This document shows, piece after piece, positions 55,093 to 64,000 of a stretch of 64,000 bases of DNA. The first letter of the stretch is position 1; each line of letters begins with the position of its first letter. The notes beneath the pieces were generated by a model. It searched no databases. It was not told the DNA's origin and saw nothing but the letters and a program-made list of their open reading frames with translations. Source of the stretch: Bradyrhizobiaceae bacterium (GTDB lineage: Bacteria > Pseudomonadota > Alphaproteobacteria > Rhizobiales > Xanthobacteraceae); assembly GCA_020853885.1 (NCBI GenBank), contig JADYXZ010000006.1, positions 1 through 64,000 of the forward strand. Reading direction: 5' to 3'. A program made the translations under genes and the position numbers.

Positions 55093-56238
55093 ATGTCGAA
55101 GAAAACTCATGGGGCCGGCGCGCCCGACGCGAGCCGCCGGAAATTTCTGAAAGCGGCGGGCGTAACCGGGGCTGCTGCAGCGGCCACGATTGCTATGCCG
55201 CAGATTTCGCGCGCGCAGACGACGACCCTGAAGATGCAGGGCTCGTGGGGCGCGAAGGACGTCTTCAACGAGATGGCGCAGGACTACGTCGAGCGCGTCA
55301 ACAAGATGGCCGGCGGCCGTCTGAAGATCGACTATCTCGTCGGCGGCGCGGTCGTGCATCCGTTCCAGGTGTTCGACGGCGTGCACGGCGGCCAGATCGA
55401 CGCCGCACACACCGTGCCCGTATACTGGTACGGCAAGCACAAGGCGGCGTCGCTGTTCGGCACCGGCCCGGTGTTCGGCTTCAACGCCAACGAAGGTCTC
55501 GGCTGGATTCACAACGGCGGCGGCTACGCGCTGTATGAAGAACTCCAGACCCAGATCATGAAGGTCGACATCAAGAGCTTCTTCATCATGCCGATGCCGA
55601 CCCAGCCCCTCGGCTGGTTCAAGCAGCCGATCACCTCCGCGGCGCAGATCAAGGGCCTCAAGTACCGCACCGTCGGTCTCGCGGCCGACCTCTTCCAGGC
55701 GATGGGCGCTTCCGTCGCGCAGTTGCCTGGCGGCGAAATCGTGCCGGCCATGGAACGCGGCGTGATCGAAGGCTTCGAGTTCAACAACCCGACCTCGGAC
55801 CGCCGCTTCGGTGCTCAGGACGTGGCCAAGAACTACATGCTCGGCTCGCACCATCAGGCGACCGAGTACTTCGAGGTCATGGTCAAGCGCTCGAAGTTCA
55901 ACGCGCTCCCGGCCGAGCACCAGGCGATCATCCAGTACGCCGCCGAGGCCACGTCCTCCGCTAACGAGTGGAAGGCGATGGACTACTACTCGAAGGACCT
56001 GCAGGAGTTGATCTCGAAGGACAAGGTCAATGTGCATCGCACGCCGCAGGCGGTGTTCGACGCGCAGATCAAGGCCTGGGACGGCCTGATCGCCGAACTG
56101 GCCAAGGATCCGTACATGAAGAAGGTGATGGACTCGCAGAAGGAGTGGGTGCGTCGCGTCGTGTACTACAGCATGATGAACGCCACCGACTACAAGGGCG
56201 CTTTCAACCATCACTTCCCGGGCGTGCTGAAGATCTGA
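55093..56238 (+). CDS. TRAP transporter substrate-binding protein (DctP family), Tat signal
   Basis: Periplasmic binding protein of 381 aa. The signal has a twin-arginine motif, SRRKFLKAAG (about residues 15-24), and ends near SRAQT. The mature part resembles TakP-type proteins: GGRLKIDYLVGGAVVHPFQ, GQIDAAHTVPVYWYGK, LKYRTVGLAADLFQAMG, and GVIEGFEFNNPTSD. ATG 55093 has GGAGG upstream. These proteins bind keto or aromatic carboxylates; the exact ligand is unknown. Confidence 0.93.
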   Translation: MSKKTHGAGAPDASRRKFLKAAGVTGAAAAATIAMPQISRAQTTTLKMQGSWGAKDVFNEMAQDYVERVNKMAGGRLKIDYLVGGAVVHPFQVFDGVHGGQIDAAHTVPVYWYGKHKAASLFGTGPVFGFNANEGLGWIHNGGGYALYEELQTQIMKVDIKSFFIMPMPTQPLGWFKQPITSAAQIKGLKYRTVGLAADLFQAMGASVAQLPGGEIVPAMERGVIEGFEFNNPTSDRRFGAQDVAKNYMLGSHHQATEYFEVMVKRSKFNALPAEHQAIIQYAAEATSSANEWKAMDYYSKDLQELISKDKVNVHRTPQAVFDAQIKAWDGLIAELAKDPYMKKVMDSQKEWVRRVVYYSMMNATDYKGAFNHHFPGVLKI

Positions 56239-56350
56239 TCGGCCGTTCGGGCGAGGGGACAACGAACAACAAGAAGGGCGGCGCCGAGCGCGCCGCCCAA
56301 CCATTCCGGGGGAGGGGCGGAACGCGGCGGTCGCCGCAGCCCGGTAACGC

Positions 56351-56962
56351 ATGACGCGATTTCTGCATTTCATCGATTCTCTGAGCACCTGGGTCGGCAA
56401 ATCCTTTGCCTGGATCATTCTCGTGCTCACGTTGGGCGTCAGCTACGAGGTGTTCGTGCGCTACGTGCTGCGCGCACCCACGACCTGGGCCTTCGACTTC
56501 AGCTACATCAATTACGGCGCGCTGTTCATGATGGCCGGCGCCTACACGCTGTGCCGCAACGGCCACGTACGCGCCGACGTGGTCTATAGGCTCTGGAAGC
56601 CGCGCACGCAGGCGAGCTTCGACCTCGTCCTCTACATCATCTTCTTTATGCCGGCGGTGCTTGCGCTCATGTATGCCGGTTGGCCCTACGCGCTGCAATC
56701 GATCGGCTATCGGGAGGTCAGCATCTTCAGTCCCGCGGGCATCCCGATCTTTCCGTTGAAGACCCTAATTCCGATCACCGGCCTTTTGCTGTTCATCCAG
56801 GGCGTCGCCGAGATCATCCGCTGTATCATCGCGATCAGGACGAACCGGTGGCCCAGACGGCTGCACGACGTCGAGGAAACCGAAAGCATCATCATGCAGG
56901 AGCAAACCCTGCACGCAGCCGAAGTCGAAGCGGCCCAAGCGCACGAAAAGAAGGGAGCCTGA
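56351..56962 (+). CDS. TRAP transporter small permease (DctQ)
   Basis: Small membrane subunit of 203 aa with four hydrophobic segments. WAFDFSYINYGALFMMAGAY and GHVRADVVY are DctQ features. The C-terminal 45 residues are polar. It lies 112 nt after the binding protein and one nucleotide before the large permease. It joins DctM in the membrane. Confidence 0.93.
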   Translation: MTRFLHFIDSLSTWVGKSFAWIILVLTLGVSYEVFVRYVLRAPTTWAFDFSYINYGALFMMAGAYTLCRNGHVRADVVYRLWKPRTQASFDLVLYIIFFMPAVLALMYAGWPYALQSIGYREVSIFSPAGIPIFPLKTLIPITGLLLFIQGVAEIIRCIIAIRTNRWPRRLHDVEETESIIMQEQTLHAAEVEAAQAHEKKGA

Positions 56963-56963
56963 C

Positions 56964-58313
56964 ATGACCGATCCGCAAGTCGGCATGTTGATGCTGGGGC
57001 TCTTCATCTTCATCATCATGCTTGGGTTTCCGATCGCCTTCACGCTTGTCGCGATGGGCGTCGGCTTCGGTTTCTATGCCTATTACATCCCGACCGAGAC
57101 GATCCTTCAGAACCGCATCTTCTCGCTTCTGGTGCAGAAGACCTTCGAGGTGATGTCGAACGACGTTCTGATCGCCGTGCCTCTGTTCCTGTTCATGGGG
57201 TACATCGTCGAACGATCGAACATCCTCGACCGTCTGTTCCGCGCGCTGCAGATCGCGGCGAAGAACATCCCCGGCTCGCTCGCCGTGGCGACCATGGTCA
57301 CCTGCGCCATGTTTGCGACCGCGACCGGCATCGTCGGCGCGGTTGTGACGCTCATGGGGCTGCTCGCGTTGCCGCCGATGCTGCGCGCCGGTTACGACAC
57401 CAAGCTCGCGGCCGGTGTGGTGTGCGCCGGCGGCTGCCTCGGCATCCTGCTGCCGCCGAGCATTCTGCTGATCGTGTATGCGGCGACCGCGGGCGTCTCG
57501 GCGGTGAAGCTCTATGCGGCGGCTTTCTTCCCGGGCTTCCTGCTCGCCGGCTCTTACGTGCTCTATATCATCGCGCGTGCCGTGTGGAACCCGGCTCTCT
57601 GCCCGAAGCTTCCCAAGGAAGAGACCGACGTGCCGTTCATCCAGGTGCTGCACGCGCTGGCGACCTCGTTCCTGCCGCTCGCACTCCTCATCGTCTGCGT
57701 GCTCGGCGCGATCCTGTTCGGTTTGGCAACGCCTTCGGAGGCGGCAGCGATCGGTGCGCTCGGCGGCATCGTTCTGGCCGCGGTCTATGGTGCCCTCAAC
57801 TTTACGATGCTGCGCGACTCCGTGTACCTGACGGCGCGTGCGACGGCGATGGTCTGTTACCTCTTCGTCGGCTCGTGGACCTTCTCGTCGGTCTTCGCCT
57901 ATCTCGGCGGGCAGGGAGTGGTCGAGCAGTTCTTCATCGGCCTCGATCTCTCCTCGGTCCAGTTCCTCCTGCTGACGCAGATCATCATCTTCCTGCTCGG
58001 CTGGCCGCTGGAATGGACGGAGATCATCATCATCTTCGTGCCGATTTTCCTGCCGCTCCTGGACAACTTCGGCGTCGATCCGATCTTCTTCGGCATCCTC
58101 GTCGCGCTGAACACGCAGACGGCGTTCAACACGCCACCGGTGGCGATGGCCGCGTTCTATTTGAAGGGCGTGGCGCCGCCGGAAGTGAAGCTCACCGACA
58201 TTTTCGCCGGCGCGCTTCCCTTCGTGTTCATGGTCTTCTTCGTCATGTTCCTCGTCTATCTCTTCCCGGGGATCGCGTTGTGGCTGCCGGACTACCTCTA
58301 TACGCCGCGGTGA
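56964..58313 (+). CDS. TRAP transporter large permease (DctM)
   Basis: Large membrane subunit of 449 aa with about twelve membrane segments. GSLAVATMVTCAMFATATGI and AGGCLGILLPPSILLIVYA are typical DctM sequences, as is FNTPPVAMAAFYLKGVAPP. It imports substrate using the sodium or proton gradient. The amidase gene follows after 28 nt, probably in the same operon. Confidence 0.94.
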   Translation: MTDPQVGMLMLGLFIFIIMLGFPIAFTLVAMGVGFGFYAYYIPTETILQNRIFSLLVQKTFEVMSNDVLIAVPLFLFMGYIVERSNILDRLFRALQIAAKNIPGSLAVATMVTCAMFATATGIVGAVVTLMGLLALPPMLRAGYDTKLAAGVVCAGGCLGILLPPSILLIVYAATAGVSAVKLYAAAFFPGFLLAGSYVLYIIARAVWNPALCPKLPKEETDVPFIQVLHALATSFLPLALLIVCVLGAILFGLATPSEAAAIGALGGIVLAAVYGALNFTMLRDSVYLTARATAMVCYLFVGSWTFSSVFAYLGGQGVVEQFFIGLDLSSVQFLLLTQIIIFLLGWPLEWTEIIIIFVPIFLPLLDNFGVDPIFFGILVALNTQTAFNTPPVAMAAFYLKGVAPPEVKLTDIFAGALPFVFMVFFVMFLVYLFPGIALWLPDYLYTPR

Positions 58314-58341
58314 GCCGCCGGCTGCACGAGGGGAATACGGC

Positions 58342-59664
58342 ATGAGTCTGAGTGCCTTGGGCCTCGCCGAGGCGGCCGCCGCCATTCGCGATGGCCGCGC
58401 CCGGTCGGTGGATCTGGTGCAGGATTGTCTTGCCCGCGTCGGCGAGATCAATCCGTCCGTGCAGGCATGGGCGCATCTCGACGGCGAGCATGTGTTGCGT
58501 CAGGCAGAAGCGGCGGACCTCGCACGCATGAAAGGTCAGCCGATCGGGCCGCTGCACGGCGTTCCGGTGGGCATCAAGGACATCTTCGACACGAGCGACT
58601 ATCCGACCGAGCTCGGTTCGCCGGCATGGGCCGGGCGAACGCCGCGTTATGACGCGTTCGCCGTTGCACGGCTGCGCGCCGACGGCGCGATCATCATGGG
58701 CAAAACGGTCACGACCGAATACGCCTATTTCTACCCGGGCAAGACGCGCAATCCGCACAATCCGGAGCGCACGCCGGGCGGCTCGTCGTCCGGGTCGGCC
58801 GCGGCAGTCGCCTCCTTCATGGTGCCGGGCGCGATCGGCAGCCAGACCAATGGCTCGGTGATCCGCCCCGCGTCGTTCTGCGGCACCGTCGGATTTAAGC
58901 CGACCCACGGGCTGATCCCGCGCACCGGTGCGCTGCTGCTCTCTCGCGCGCTCGACCATGTCGGCGTTTTCGCGCGCTCGGTGGAAGACGCGGCACTCCT
59001 GGCGGAATCGCTCGCGGGTTTCGACGAGGAGGACCCCGACACGTGGCCTGTGGCGCGCCCGCCCTTTGCTGCGACGGCCGTGTCCGAGCCGCCGCTACCG
59101 CCGCGCTTCGCTTTCGTGAAATCGCCGGTATGGGATCAGGCCGATGCCGCGACGCAGGAAGCCTTCGCCGAGCTGGCCGAGGCGCTCGGCGAGAACGTGA
59201 CGGAACTGGAGCTGCCGTCGGGTTTCCAGCGCGCCGTCGACATGCACCGTATCGTCATGGAGGTGGAGATGGCGCACAATCTTCACCGCGATTACGAGAA
59301 GCACGGCAGACAGATGAGCCAGCAGTTGCGCTCGCTGATCGAGCGCGGCCATGGCCACAAGGCGGTCGATTACGCGGCGGCCGTGGCAGGCGCGGCCCCG
59401 CTGAATGTCGGGCTCGAGGAACTGTTTAACGAGTACGACGCGATCCTGACGCCGGCCGCACCCGGCGAGGCGCCGTCGCCCGAAACCACGGGAAACCCGA
59501 TCTTCAACACGATCTGGACCTATCTCGGCACGCCGGCCGTAACCGTGCCGCTGTTGCAGGGCGAGGCGGGGTTGCCGGTCGGTGTGCAACTTGTAGGCAA
59601 GCGGGATAACGACGCGCGCCTCTTGCGCACCGCGAACTGGCTCGTCAAGAATGTCGGCGGCTAG
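58342..59664 (+). CDS. Amidase (amidase-signature family)
   Basis: Hydrolase of 440 aa with the Ser-cis-Ser-Lys triad: Lys79 in GVPVGIKDIFDT, Ser149/150 in GGSSSGSAAAVA and Ser172 in GSQTNGSVIRPASFCG. The variable C-terminal part sets the substrate, which is not evident. The neighbouring TRAP importer suggests that it acts on an imported amide. ATG 58342 gives the family start. Confidence 0.92.
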   Translation: MSLSALGLAEAAAAIRDGRARSVDLVQDCLARVGEINPSVQAWAHLDGEHVLRQAEAADLARMKGQPIGPLHGVPVGIKDIFDTSDYPTELGSPAWAGRTPRYDAFAVARLRADGAIIMGKTVTTEYAYFYPGKTRNPHNPERTPGGSSSGSAAAVASFMVPGAIGSQTNGSVIRPASFCGTVGFKPTHGLIPRTGALLLSRALDHVGVFARSVEDAALLAESLAGFDEEDPDTWPVARPPFAATAVSEPPLPPRFAFVKSPVWDQADAATQEAFAELAEALGENVTELELPSGFQRAVDMHRIVMEVEMAHNLHRDYEKHGRQMSQQLRSLIERGHGHKAVDYAAAVAGAAPLNVGLEELFNEYDAILTPAAPGEAPSPETTGNPIFNTIWTYLGTPAVTVPLLQGEAGLPVGVQLVGKRDNDARLLRTANWLVKNVGG

Positions 59665-59712
59665 GGCCGGAGAGACCGCAAGGGAACGAAGAAGAGGACA
59701 GAGGGGATCGTC

Positions 59713-59895
59713 ATGAATTTCAATTTCATCACCGGCCTGATCGGCATCCTGGGCTACGCCGGCTTCTTCGGCTTCATGCTGTGGTGGACCAAGGCGATTC
59801 CGCTCATCGTCATCGTTTTCGGCGTTGGCGCGCTCATAGTCTACGACTGGGTGCAGACGCTGCGCTACGGCGAGTCCGGCGCCGGCCGCAGATAA
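59713..59895 (+). CDS. Small two-helix membrane protein
   Basis: A 60-aa protein with two hydrophobic stretches (ITGLIGILGYAGFFGFMLWW and IPLIVIVFGVGALIVYDWV). ATG 59713 has AGGGGATCG upstream. It is the last gene of the TRAP-amidase group. No family recognised; it may be an accessory subunit of the TRAP transporter. Confidence 0.6.
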   Translation: MNFNFITGLIGILGYAGFFGFMLWWTKAIPLIVIVFGVGALIVYDWVQTLRYGESGAGRR

Positions 59896-59900
59896 GCCCG

Positions 59901-60773
59901 TCAGGCAGGCCGCGCTCCGCCGAGATATTCCCGCAGGAAGGCGATCGTGCGCGACCAGGCGAGGTCCGCCGCCGCCTTGTTGTAGCGCGCAGCACTCGTG
60001 TCGTTGTTGAAGGAATGCTGCGTGCCCGGGTAGCGGTGGATCGTATAGGTCTTGCCGTTCGCTTTCAGCGTTGCTTCGTAGGCTTCGATCCCCGCATTCA
60101 CGCCGGCGTCGTTCTCCGCATAGTGCAGCAACAGCGCCGCGCGGATGCCCGGCACCTGATCCGCCGGCACCTGCCGTCCGTAATAGGCGACGCCGGCGTC
60201 GAGCTCGCGGCTGGAAGCGGCGAGCCGGTTCACCATCGAGCCGCCGAAGCAGAAGCCGACCGCCCCGACCTTGCCGGTCGATTCCGGATGGCCCTTGAGG
60301 AAGGTCACGGCCGCAACCAGCGCAGCGAGCGCGTCGTCCTGATCGAGTTTGCCGTGCAGCGCCCGCGCCTCGTCCTCGTTCGCGGGCGTCCCGCCGACGA
60401 GCGACAGGAGATCGACCGCATAGGCGAGAAAGCCCTCGACCGCGAGGCGCCGCGCCACGTCCTCGATATGCGGATTGAGCCCGCGGTTCTCATGAATCAC
60501 CAGCACCGCCGGCCGTTTGCCCCTGACCGTCAGCCGCGTCAGGTAGCCGTCGATCCTGCCCTTCGGCGAGTCGAAGGAGGCGCGCTCGGATGCGAGCCGC
60601 GGATCGTCGGCGGAAACGATCGCCGCCTTCGCGTAATCATTCTGCAGGAGCGGCAGTAAGGCGGCGGCCGCAGCCGTCGAGCCGGCGAGCTTCGTGAGCC
60701 GCTCCATGAAATTGCGCCGGCTCATGCCGCCATGCGTAAAGCGGTCGTAGAGGTCGATGATTTTCTGGTTCAA
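59901..60773 (-). CDS. Dienelactone hydrolase family protein, Tat-type signal
   Basis: Alpha/beta hydrolase of 290 aa. The N-terminus has a twin-arginine motif (SRRNFMERL, residues 18-26) followed by an Ala/Leu stretch, so export is likely. The triad is Cys in VGFCFGGSMVNRL, Asp in YAENDAGVN and His in PGTQHSFNN. VIHENRGLNPHIEDVARRL is the family start. Exported DLH-like proteins are of uncertain role; the aromatic-degradation context may be chance. Confidence 0.88.
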   Translation of the reverse strand: MNQKIIDLYDRFTHGGMSRRNFMERLTKLAGSTAAAAALLPLLQNDYAKAAIVSADDPRLASERASFDSPKGRIDGYLTRLTVRGKRPAVLVIHENRGLNPHIEDVARRLAVEGFLAYAVDLLSLVGGTPANEDEARALHGKLDQDDALAALVAAVTFLKGHPESTGKVGAVGFCFGGSMVNRLAASSRELDAGVAYYGRQVPADQVPGIRAALLLHYAENDAGVNAGIEAYEATLKANGKTYTIHRYPGTQHSFNNDTSAARYNKAAADLAWSRTIAFLREYLGGARPA

Positions 60774-60843
60774 CGCGCGGCACTCCCTTTTCTGGAGTGC
60801 GCGATCTTAGGATGAAATCTGGTGCGTGGCGTTCACGCGCGGT

Positions 60844-60866
60844 CAAAATCGCGCGAGGCGATTTTG
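60844..60866 (-). terminator. Hairpin downstream of TIGR03808 gene
   Basis: CAAAATCGC (60844-60852) pairs with GCGATTTTG (60858-60866) over a 5-nt loop. It lies 10 nt beyond the stop of the minus-strand beta-helix gene. This is a plausible terminator. It separates that gene from the dienelactone hydrolase gene. Confidence 0.5.
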
Positions 60867-60875
60867 GATGGTGGC

Positions 60876-62240
60876 CTAGCGTACCCGGTTGCCGCTGACG
60901 GTGATCTGCGCATGCCGGCTCTCCGCGCCGCGCGCAAGATCGCCGGTGACGGCCTTGTACCACTCCATGCCGAGGATCGCGCCCTTGGCCGCGTCGGCGA
61001 TCAGGTTGTTCGCGACCATCGCGGAACCCGCACCCGGCGCGACCGAGACCGCGATGCCGATCGGGCACACCCGCACCACGTTGCCGGTCACGCTCACGTC
61101 GCGCAGGCCGACGCCAAAGCCGACGCGGATACCGATCGCTTCCGCGTTCTCCACCACGTTGCCGGTGACGGCCGTGTCGGCCTCGGCGTGAATGCCGATC
61201 CCGCGCGCCTCGCGGTCTTCCTGCCGCGTGCCGGTGCGCATGACGTTGCGGACGATGTTGCCGTGGCAGACGGCGAGGCGGCCGCCATATTGATGGAGAT
61301 TGGTGATCGAGACGCCAATCGCCGCGCCGTCGACGACATTGTTGGCGATCACCGCGCCCTCGAACGAGAACTCGGAGAAGATCGCGACTTCGCCCACGTT
61401 CGTCACCGCGTTGCCGCGCACCTGCAGGTTGGAAGCGGAATTGCCGCGCACGGCCGAGAACGCGCAATTGCGGATGCGGTTGTCGGCGACGAGCACGTTG
61501 GCCGCGCGAAACACGTTGATGCCGTTGCCGTTTTCGCCTGTGCCGCCGGCACGCGCTTCGACGTTCTCGATGCGGTTCGCGAGCACTTGCGTCCCGTCGT
61601 CGCCCGCGTGCTGGCGCCAGATCAGGATGCCGCCGTTGCCGGTGTTGAGGATCGTGTTCTGCGCGACCAGCAGTCCGCGCGCATCGATCGAGCGGATGCC
61701 CGCGTGCGCCGCGCCGATCACCGTCGTGTGCGCGATTTCTCCTTCCACGCCCTCGAGGAAGATGCCGTCGCCGCCGCTTTCCTGCACGAAGCAGTCGAGG
61801 ATGCGCACGCCGCGCGTGTGCCGGAGCGAGACGAGCCCGCGGTCCTTGGGCAGGAACTCGCGGCGGCCGTCGAACACGAGCCCCTGCAGCGTCACCTGAT
61901 CGGCGCGCGCGCTCGCCACGATCGAAGCGCCGTGGCCGAGCATCAGCCGCGTCGCGCCGCGGATGCCGTAGATTTGCGCGCCGGATGGCAGCACGAGATC
62001 GCCGGCGATATAGGTGCCGGCCGGCAGCCACAGCGGCACGCGCGCTTCCGCCGAGGCGTCGATCGCCCGCTGCAGCGCCGCCGACTGGTCGTCGGGGCTG
62101 CCCGCGTTAACCCCGAAATGGGTCACATCGAGACCGAGCGAGCCGAGCGGCATCGGCGTGGCACGTCCCGGCGTCGGCATCGCCGCACCCGCAATGCCGC
62201 CGGCAGAAAGGCCCAGGATCGAGCGGCGGTCGAGCGCCAT
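60876..62240 (-). CDS. TIGR03808-type Tat-exported parallel beta-helix protein
   Basis: Protein of 454 aa. The signal is MALDRRSILGLSAGG with twin arginines. The mature part begins DVTHFGVNAGSPDDQSAALQ, a pectate-lyase-like entry, and continues as a right-handed beta-helix. Repeated units such as VLANRIENV, VADNRIRNC, VRGNAVTNV, VTGNVVENA and VTGNVVRVC mark the coils. The family is exported and repetitive and has no known activity. Surface polysaccharide binding or cleavage is possible. Confidence 0.9.
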   Translation of the reverse strand: MALDRRSILGLSAGGIAGAAMPTPGRATPMPLGSLGLDVTHFGVNAGSPDDQSAALQRAIDASAEARVPLWLPAGTYIAGDLVLPSGAQIYGIRGATRLMLGHGASIVASARADQVTLQGLVFDGRREFLPKDRGLVSLRHTRGVRILDCFVQESGGDGIFLEGVEGEIAHTTVIGAAHAGIRSIDARGLLVAQNTILNTGNGGILIWRQHAGDDGTQVLANRIENVEARAGGTGENGNGINVFRAANVLVADNRIRNCAFSAVRGNSASNLQVRGNAVTNVGEVAIFSEFSFEGAVIANNVVDGAAIGVSITNLHQYGGRLAVCHGNIVRNVMRTGTRQEDREARGIGIHAEADTAVTGNVVENAEAIGIRVGFGVGLRDVSVTGNVVRVCPIGIAVSVAPGAGSAMVANNLIADAAKGAILGMEWYKAVTGDLARGAESRHAQITVSGNRVR

Positions 62241-62311
62241 GGTTCCTCCGGGAGAATCCGGAAGTCATCAATTCAAACGCCGTGCCGAATTTTTTGTGCC
62301 GTAACGGAACG

Positions 62312-62947
62312 TTAACCACGCCGCGCGGCGGCAAGCAGCGTCACGAGCGCCGCTTCGCCCGCGCGCACGAGGGAGGGCAGGCTCGCACGCTTTTTTCGTC
62401 GGCGGGCGAGGGGCAGCCGGCCGCGCGGCGCCGGAATGTGGATGAAAGCGGCAAGCGGCGGGCGATTGCTCGTGCGGCTTTCGTTCAACGCCGCGAACAG
62501 CGACGCATTGCAGATATAGCGGCCGGCATCGCGCGAGAGACGCGCCGGCACCTTGGCCGAACGCACGGCGGCGAGGAGCCGTTGCATGGGCGCGCGCACG
62601 CGGAGTTCGGCGGGCGCGCCCGGGAGGAACGGACGCAAGCCGAAAACTCGTCGTGCCGCATCCGGATGCACGCGCATCGCCGCGTTGACCGCGCGCGTCT
62701 CGACGCGGACATAGTTCGTCCGCGACGCCAGTCCGAAGAACAGCACTACGTCGGGATCGTGCGTTCGCAAAAGGTCCGGCAGGTTCTTCTCGACCGCCGC
62801 ATAGGTCGTCGGCAGCACGGCGGAGACGAGGCGCGTTTCCGCAAGCGCCGGCCGGCGGCGCTTCGCCAGCGCCCGCACGAGATCGGCGCTGGGATTGCGC
62901 GGCGCGCCGGGGAAGGGGCCGAAACCGATGACGAGTGCGGTCCGCAT
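62312..62947 (-). CDS. Pyroglutamyl-peptidase-like protein (peptidase C15)
   Basis: Cysteine peptidase of 211 aa. The triad is visible as Glu83 (YVRVETRAVN), Cys146 (GRYICNASLF) and His170 (AFIHIPAP). The N-terminus VIGFGPFPGAPRNPS is the family start. It would remove N-terminal pyroglutamate from peptides. The Arg-rich loop at about 177-190 is unusual. It follows meaB by two nucleotides and is probably cotranscribed. Confidence 0.88.
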   Translation of the reverse strand: MRTALVIGFGPFPGAPRNPSADLVRALAKRRRPALAETRLVSAVLPTTYAAVEKNLPDLLRTHDPDVVLFFGLASRTNYVRVETRAVNAAMRVHPDAARRVFGLRPFLPGAPAELRVRAPMQRLLAAVRSAKVPARLSRDAGRYICNASLFAALNESRTSNRPPLAAFIHIPAPRGRLPLARRRKKRASLPSLVRAGEAALVTLLAAARRG

Positions 62948-62949
62948 GC

Positions 62950-63939
62950 TCAGAGCTTGAGCAGGTCAGCGATCTCGTCGGCCGCGAGCGCGGGCGGCAG
63001 CTTGCCGGAAGCGACCGCCGTTTCCAGCGAGCGCAGCCGCGAGCGGATCGCGGGGTCCGTGCGCAACCGCTCGCGGAAGCGTTCGTCGATCAGCGTCCAC
63101 ATCCAGCGCACGTGCTGCGCCCGCCGCTTCTCCACGAGCCGCCCGGATTGCTCCAACCGCTCGCGGTGATCGAGCGCCGCCTGCCACAGCTCGCCGATGC
63201 CGCCGCCGGTGAGCGCCGAATAGGTGAGCACCGGCGGCTCGTCCACCCCCGCGCTCGTCGCCAGAATATGCAGCGCCGCTTTCAGCGTCACCGCCGCCGC
63301 CCTGGCGCGCGGAAGGTTGTCGCCGTCCGCCTTGTTCACCGCGACGATGTCGGCAAGCTCGAGCAGGCCCTTCTTGATCCCCTGCAATTCGTCGCCCGCG
63401 CCCGGCAGCATCAGCACGAGGAACGTGTCGGTCATGTCGGCGACCGCCACTTCCGACTGCCCGGCGCCCACCGTCTCCACGAGCACCACGTCGTAGCCGG
63501 CGGCCTCGCACAGGAGCATCGTCTCCCGCGTGCGGCTGGCGACGCCGCCGAGCGTGCCGGCCGAAGGCGAGGGACGGATGAACGCCCGCTCGTCGGCGGC
63601 GAGCCGCTGCATGCGCGTCTTGTCGCCGAGGATCGAGCCGCCGCTTCGCACCGAGGAGGGATCGACTGCCAGCACCGCCACGCGATGGCCCTTGCCGGTG
63701 AGGAACGTGCCGAGCGCGTCGATGGTCGTGGACTTGCCGACCCCCGGCACGCCGGTGATGCCGATCCGCACCGCCTTGCCGGTCGCGGGCAGCAGCGCCT
63801 TCAGGAGTTCCTGCGCCCGCTCGCGGTGCTCGGGCTTCTTCGATTCCACGAGGGTGATCGCCTGCGCGAGCGCCGCCCGCTCGCCCTTGCGCAGGCGGGC
63901 GGCCAGATCCTGAACCGCGTGGCGATTCGCAGCCTTCAT
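62950..63939 (-). CDS. meaB: Methylmalonyl-CoA mutase-associated GTPase MeaB (ArgK family)
   Basis: G3E GTPase of 329 aa that protects and loads the B12-dependent mutase. ATG 63939 (MKAANRHAV) is preferred to 63984. The P-loop is GITGVPGVGKSTTID, then AVDPSSVRSGGSILGDKTRM, the Walker B-like VETVGAGQSEVAV and the guanine motif NKADGDN. The mutase genes are not in the window; they may lie to the right. Confidence 0.95.
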   Translation of the reverse strand: MKAANRHAVQDLAARLRKGERAALAQAITLVESKKPEHRERAQELLKALLPATGKAVRIGITGVPGVGKSTTIDALGTFLTGKGHRVAVLAVDPSSVRSGGSILGDKTRMQRLAADERAFIRPSPSAGTLGGVASRTRETMLLCEAAGYDVVLVETVGAGQSEVAVADMTDTFLVLMLPGAGDELQGIKKGLLELADIVAVNKADGDNLPRARAAAVTLKAALHILATSAGVDEPPVLTYSALTGGGIGELWQAALDHRERLEQSGRLVEKRRAQHVRWMWTLIDERFRERLRTDPAIRSRLRSLETAVASGKLPPALAADEIADLLKL

Positions 63940-64000
63940 GGGCAAGGAACTAGCCGGAAGCCAGCCCCAAGTCCAAGGCAGCAATTTTCTATAGCCCTCA

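Overview
The window is a GC-rich, densely packed stretch of bacterial chromosome. The gene content points to an alphaproteobacterium of the order Hyphomicrobiales (Rhizobiales), possibly near the Bradyrhizobium/Xanthobacter group. The evidence is a SqrR/BigR-like regulator, a TIGR03808-type Tat protein, LigAB/LigC homologues, strong CTC leucine codon use, and a REP-like palindrome of the kind common in those genomes. This is inference from gene families; no rRNA or tRNA gene is visible. I saw no phage, transposase or CRISPR array.

Layout. (1) 1-10.1 kb: phosphonate uptake (phnC, cut by the window edge, then phnD and phnE), a 2H-phosphoesterase (DUF1045), the repressor phnF, and a complete C-P lyase operon phnGHIJKLMN. 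(2) 10.4-12.5 kb: an exbB-exbD-tonB energising system. (3) 12.5-23.6 kb: a divergent locus around an ArsR-family persulfide-sensor-like repressor. The left arm is repressor, MFS, DUF2892, then an RND adaptor and pump. The right arm is a Tat-exported sulfide:quinone oxidoreductase, a small membrane protein and a DevBCA-type ABC exporter. (4) 23.7-25.6 kb: molybdenum genes (modE-like, mop, moeA). (5) 25.8-32.0 kb: an aldehyde dehydrogenase, a hypothetical protein and a sulfate-type ABC transporter (sbp, cysT, cysW, cysA), with a near-canonical ModE operator between the divergent units. (6) 32.1-39.7 kb: small secreted proteins, a trypsin-like protease, a histidine kinase and NarL-type regulator facing each other, and a large hybrid kinase. 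(7) 39.8-43.7 kb: putA and cytochrome b561. (8) 43.7-47.0 kb: a tightly overlapping four-gene operon (dehydrogenase, degenerate pterin-synthase-like protein, glycosyltransferase, methyltransferase) with no described pathway known to me. (9) 47.1-49.7 kb: opgH and an FkbM methyltransferase. (10) 49.8-60.8 kb: aromatic catabolism of the protocatechuate 4,5-cleavage type (LigI-like hydrolase, ligA, ligB, ligC), a TrmO-like protein, an MFS carrier, a TRAP transporter, an amidase and a dienelactone hydrolase. (11) 60.9-64 kb: a beta-helix Tat protein, a pyroglutamyl-peptidase-like protein and meaB.

The two loci most likely to hold undescribed biology are the persulfide-sensor/SQR/double-exporter locus (15.7-23.6 kb, with the RND pump extending to 12.5 kb) and the four-gene pterin-synthase-like operon (43.7-47.0 kb). 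In the latter, the PTPS-fold protein has lost the usual catalytic Cys, one zinc His and the Asp-His pair.
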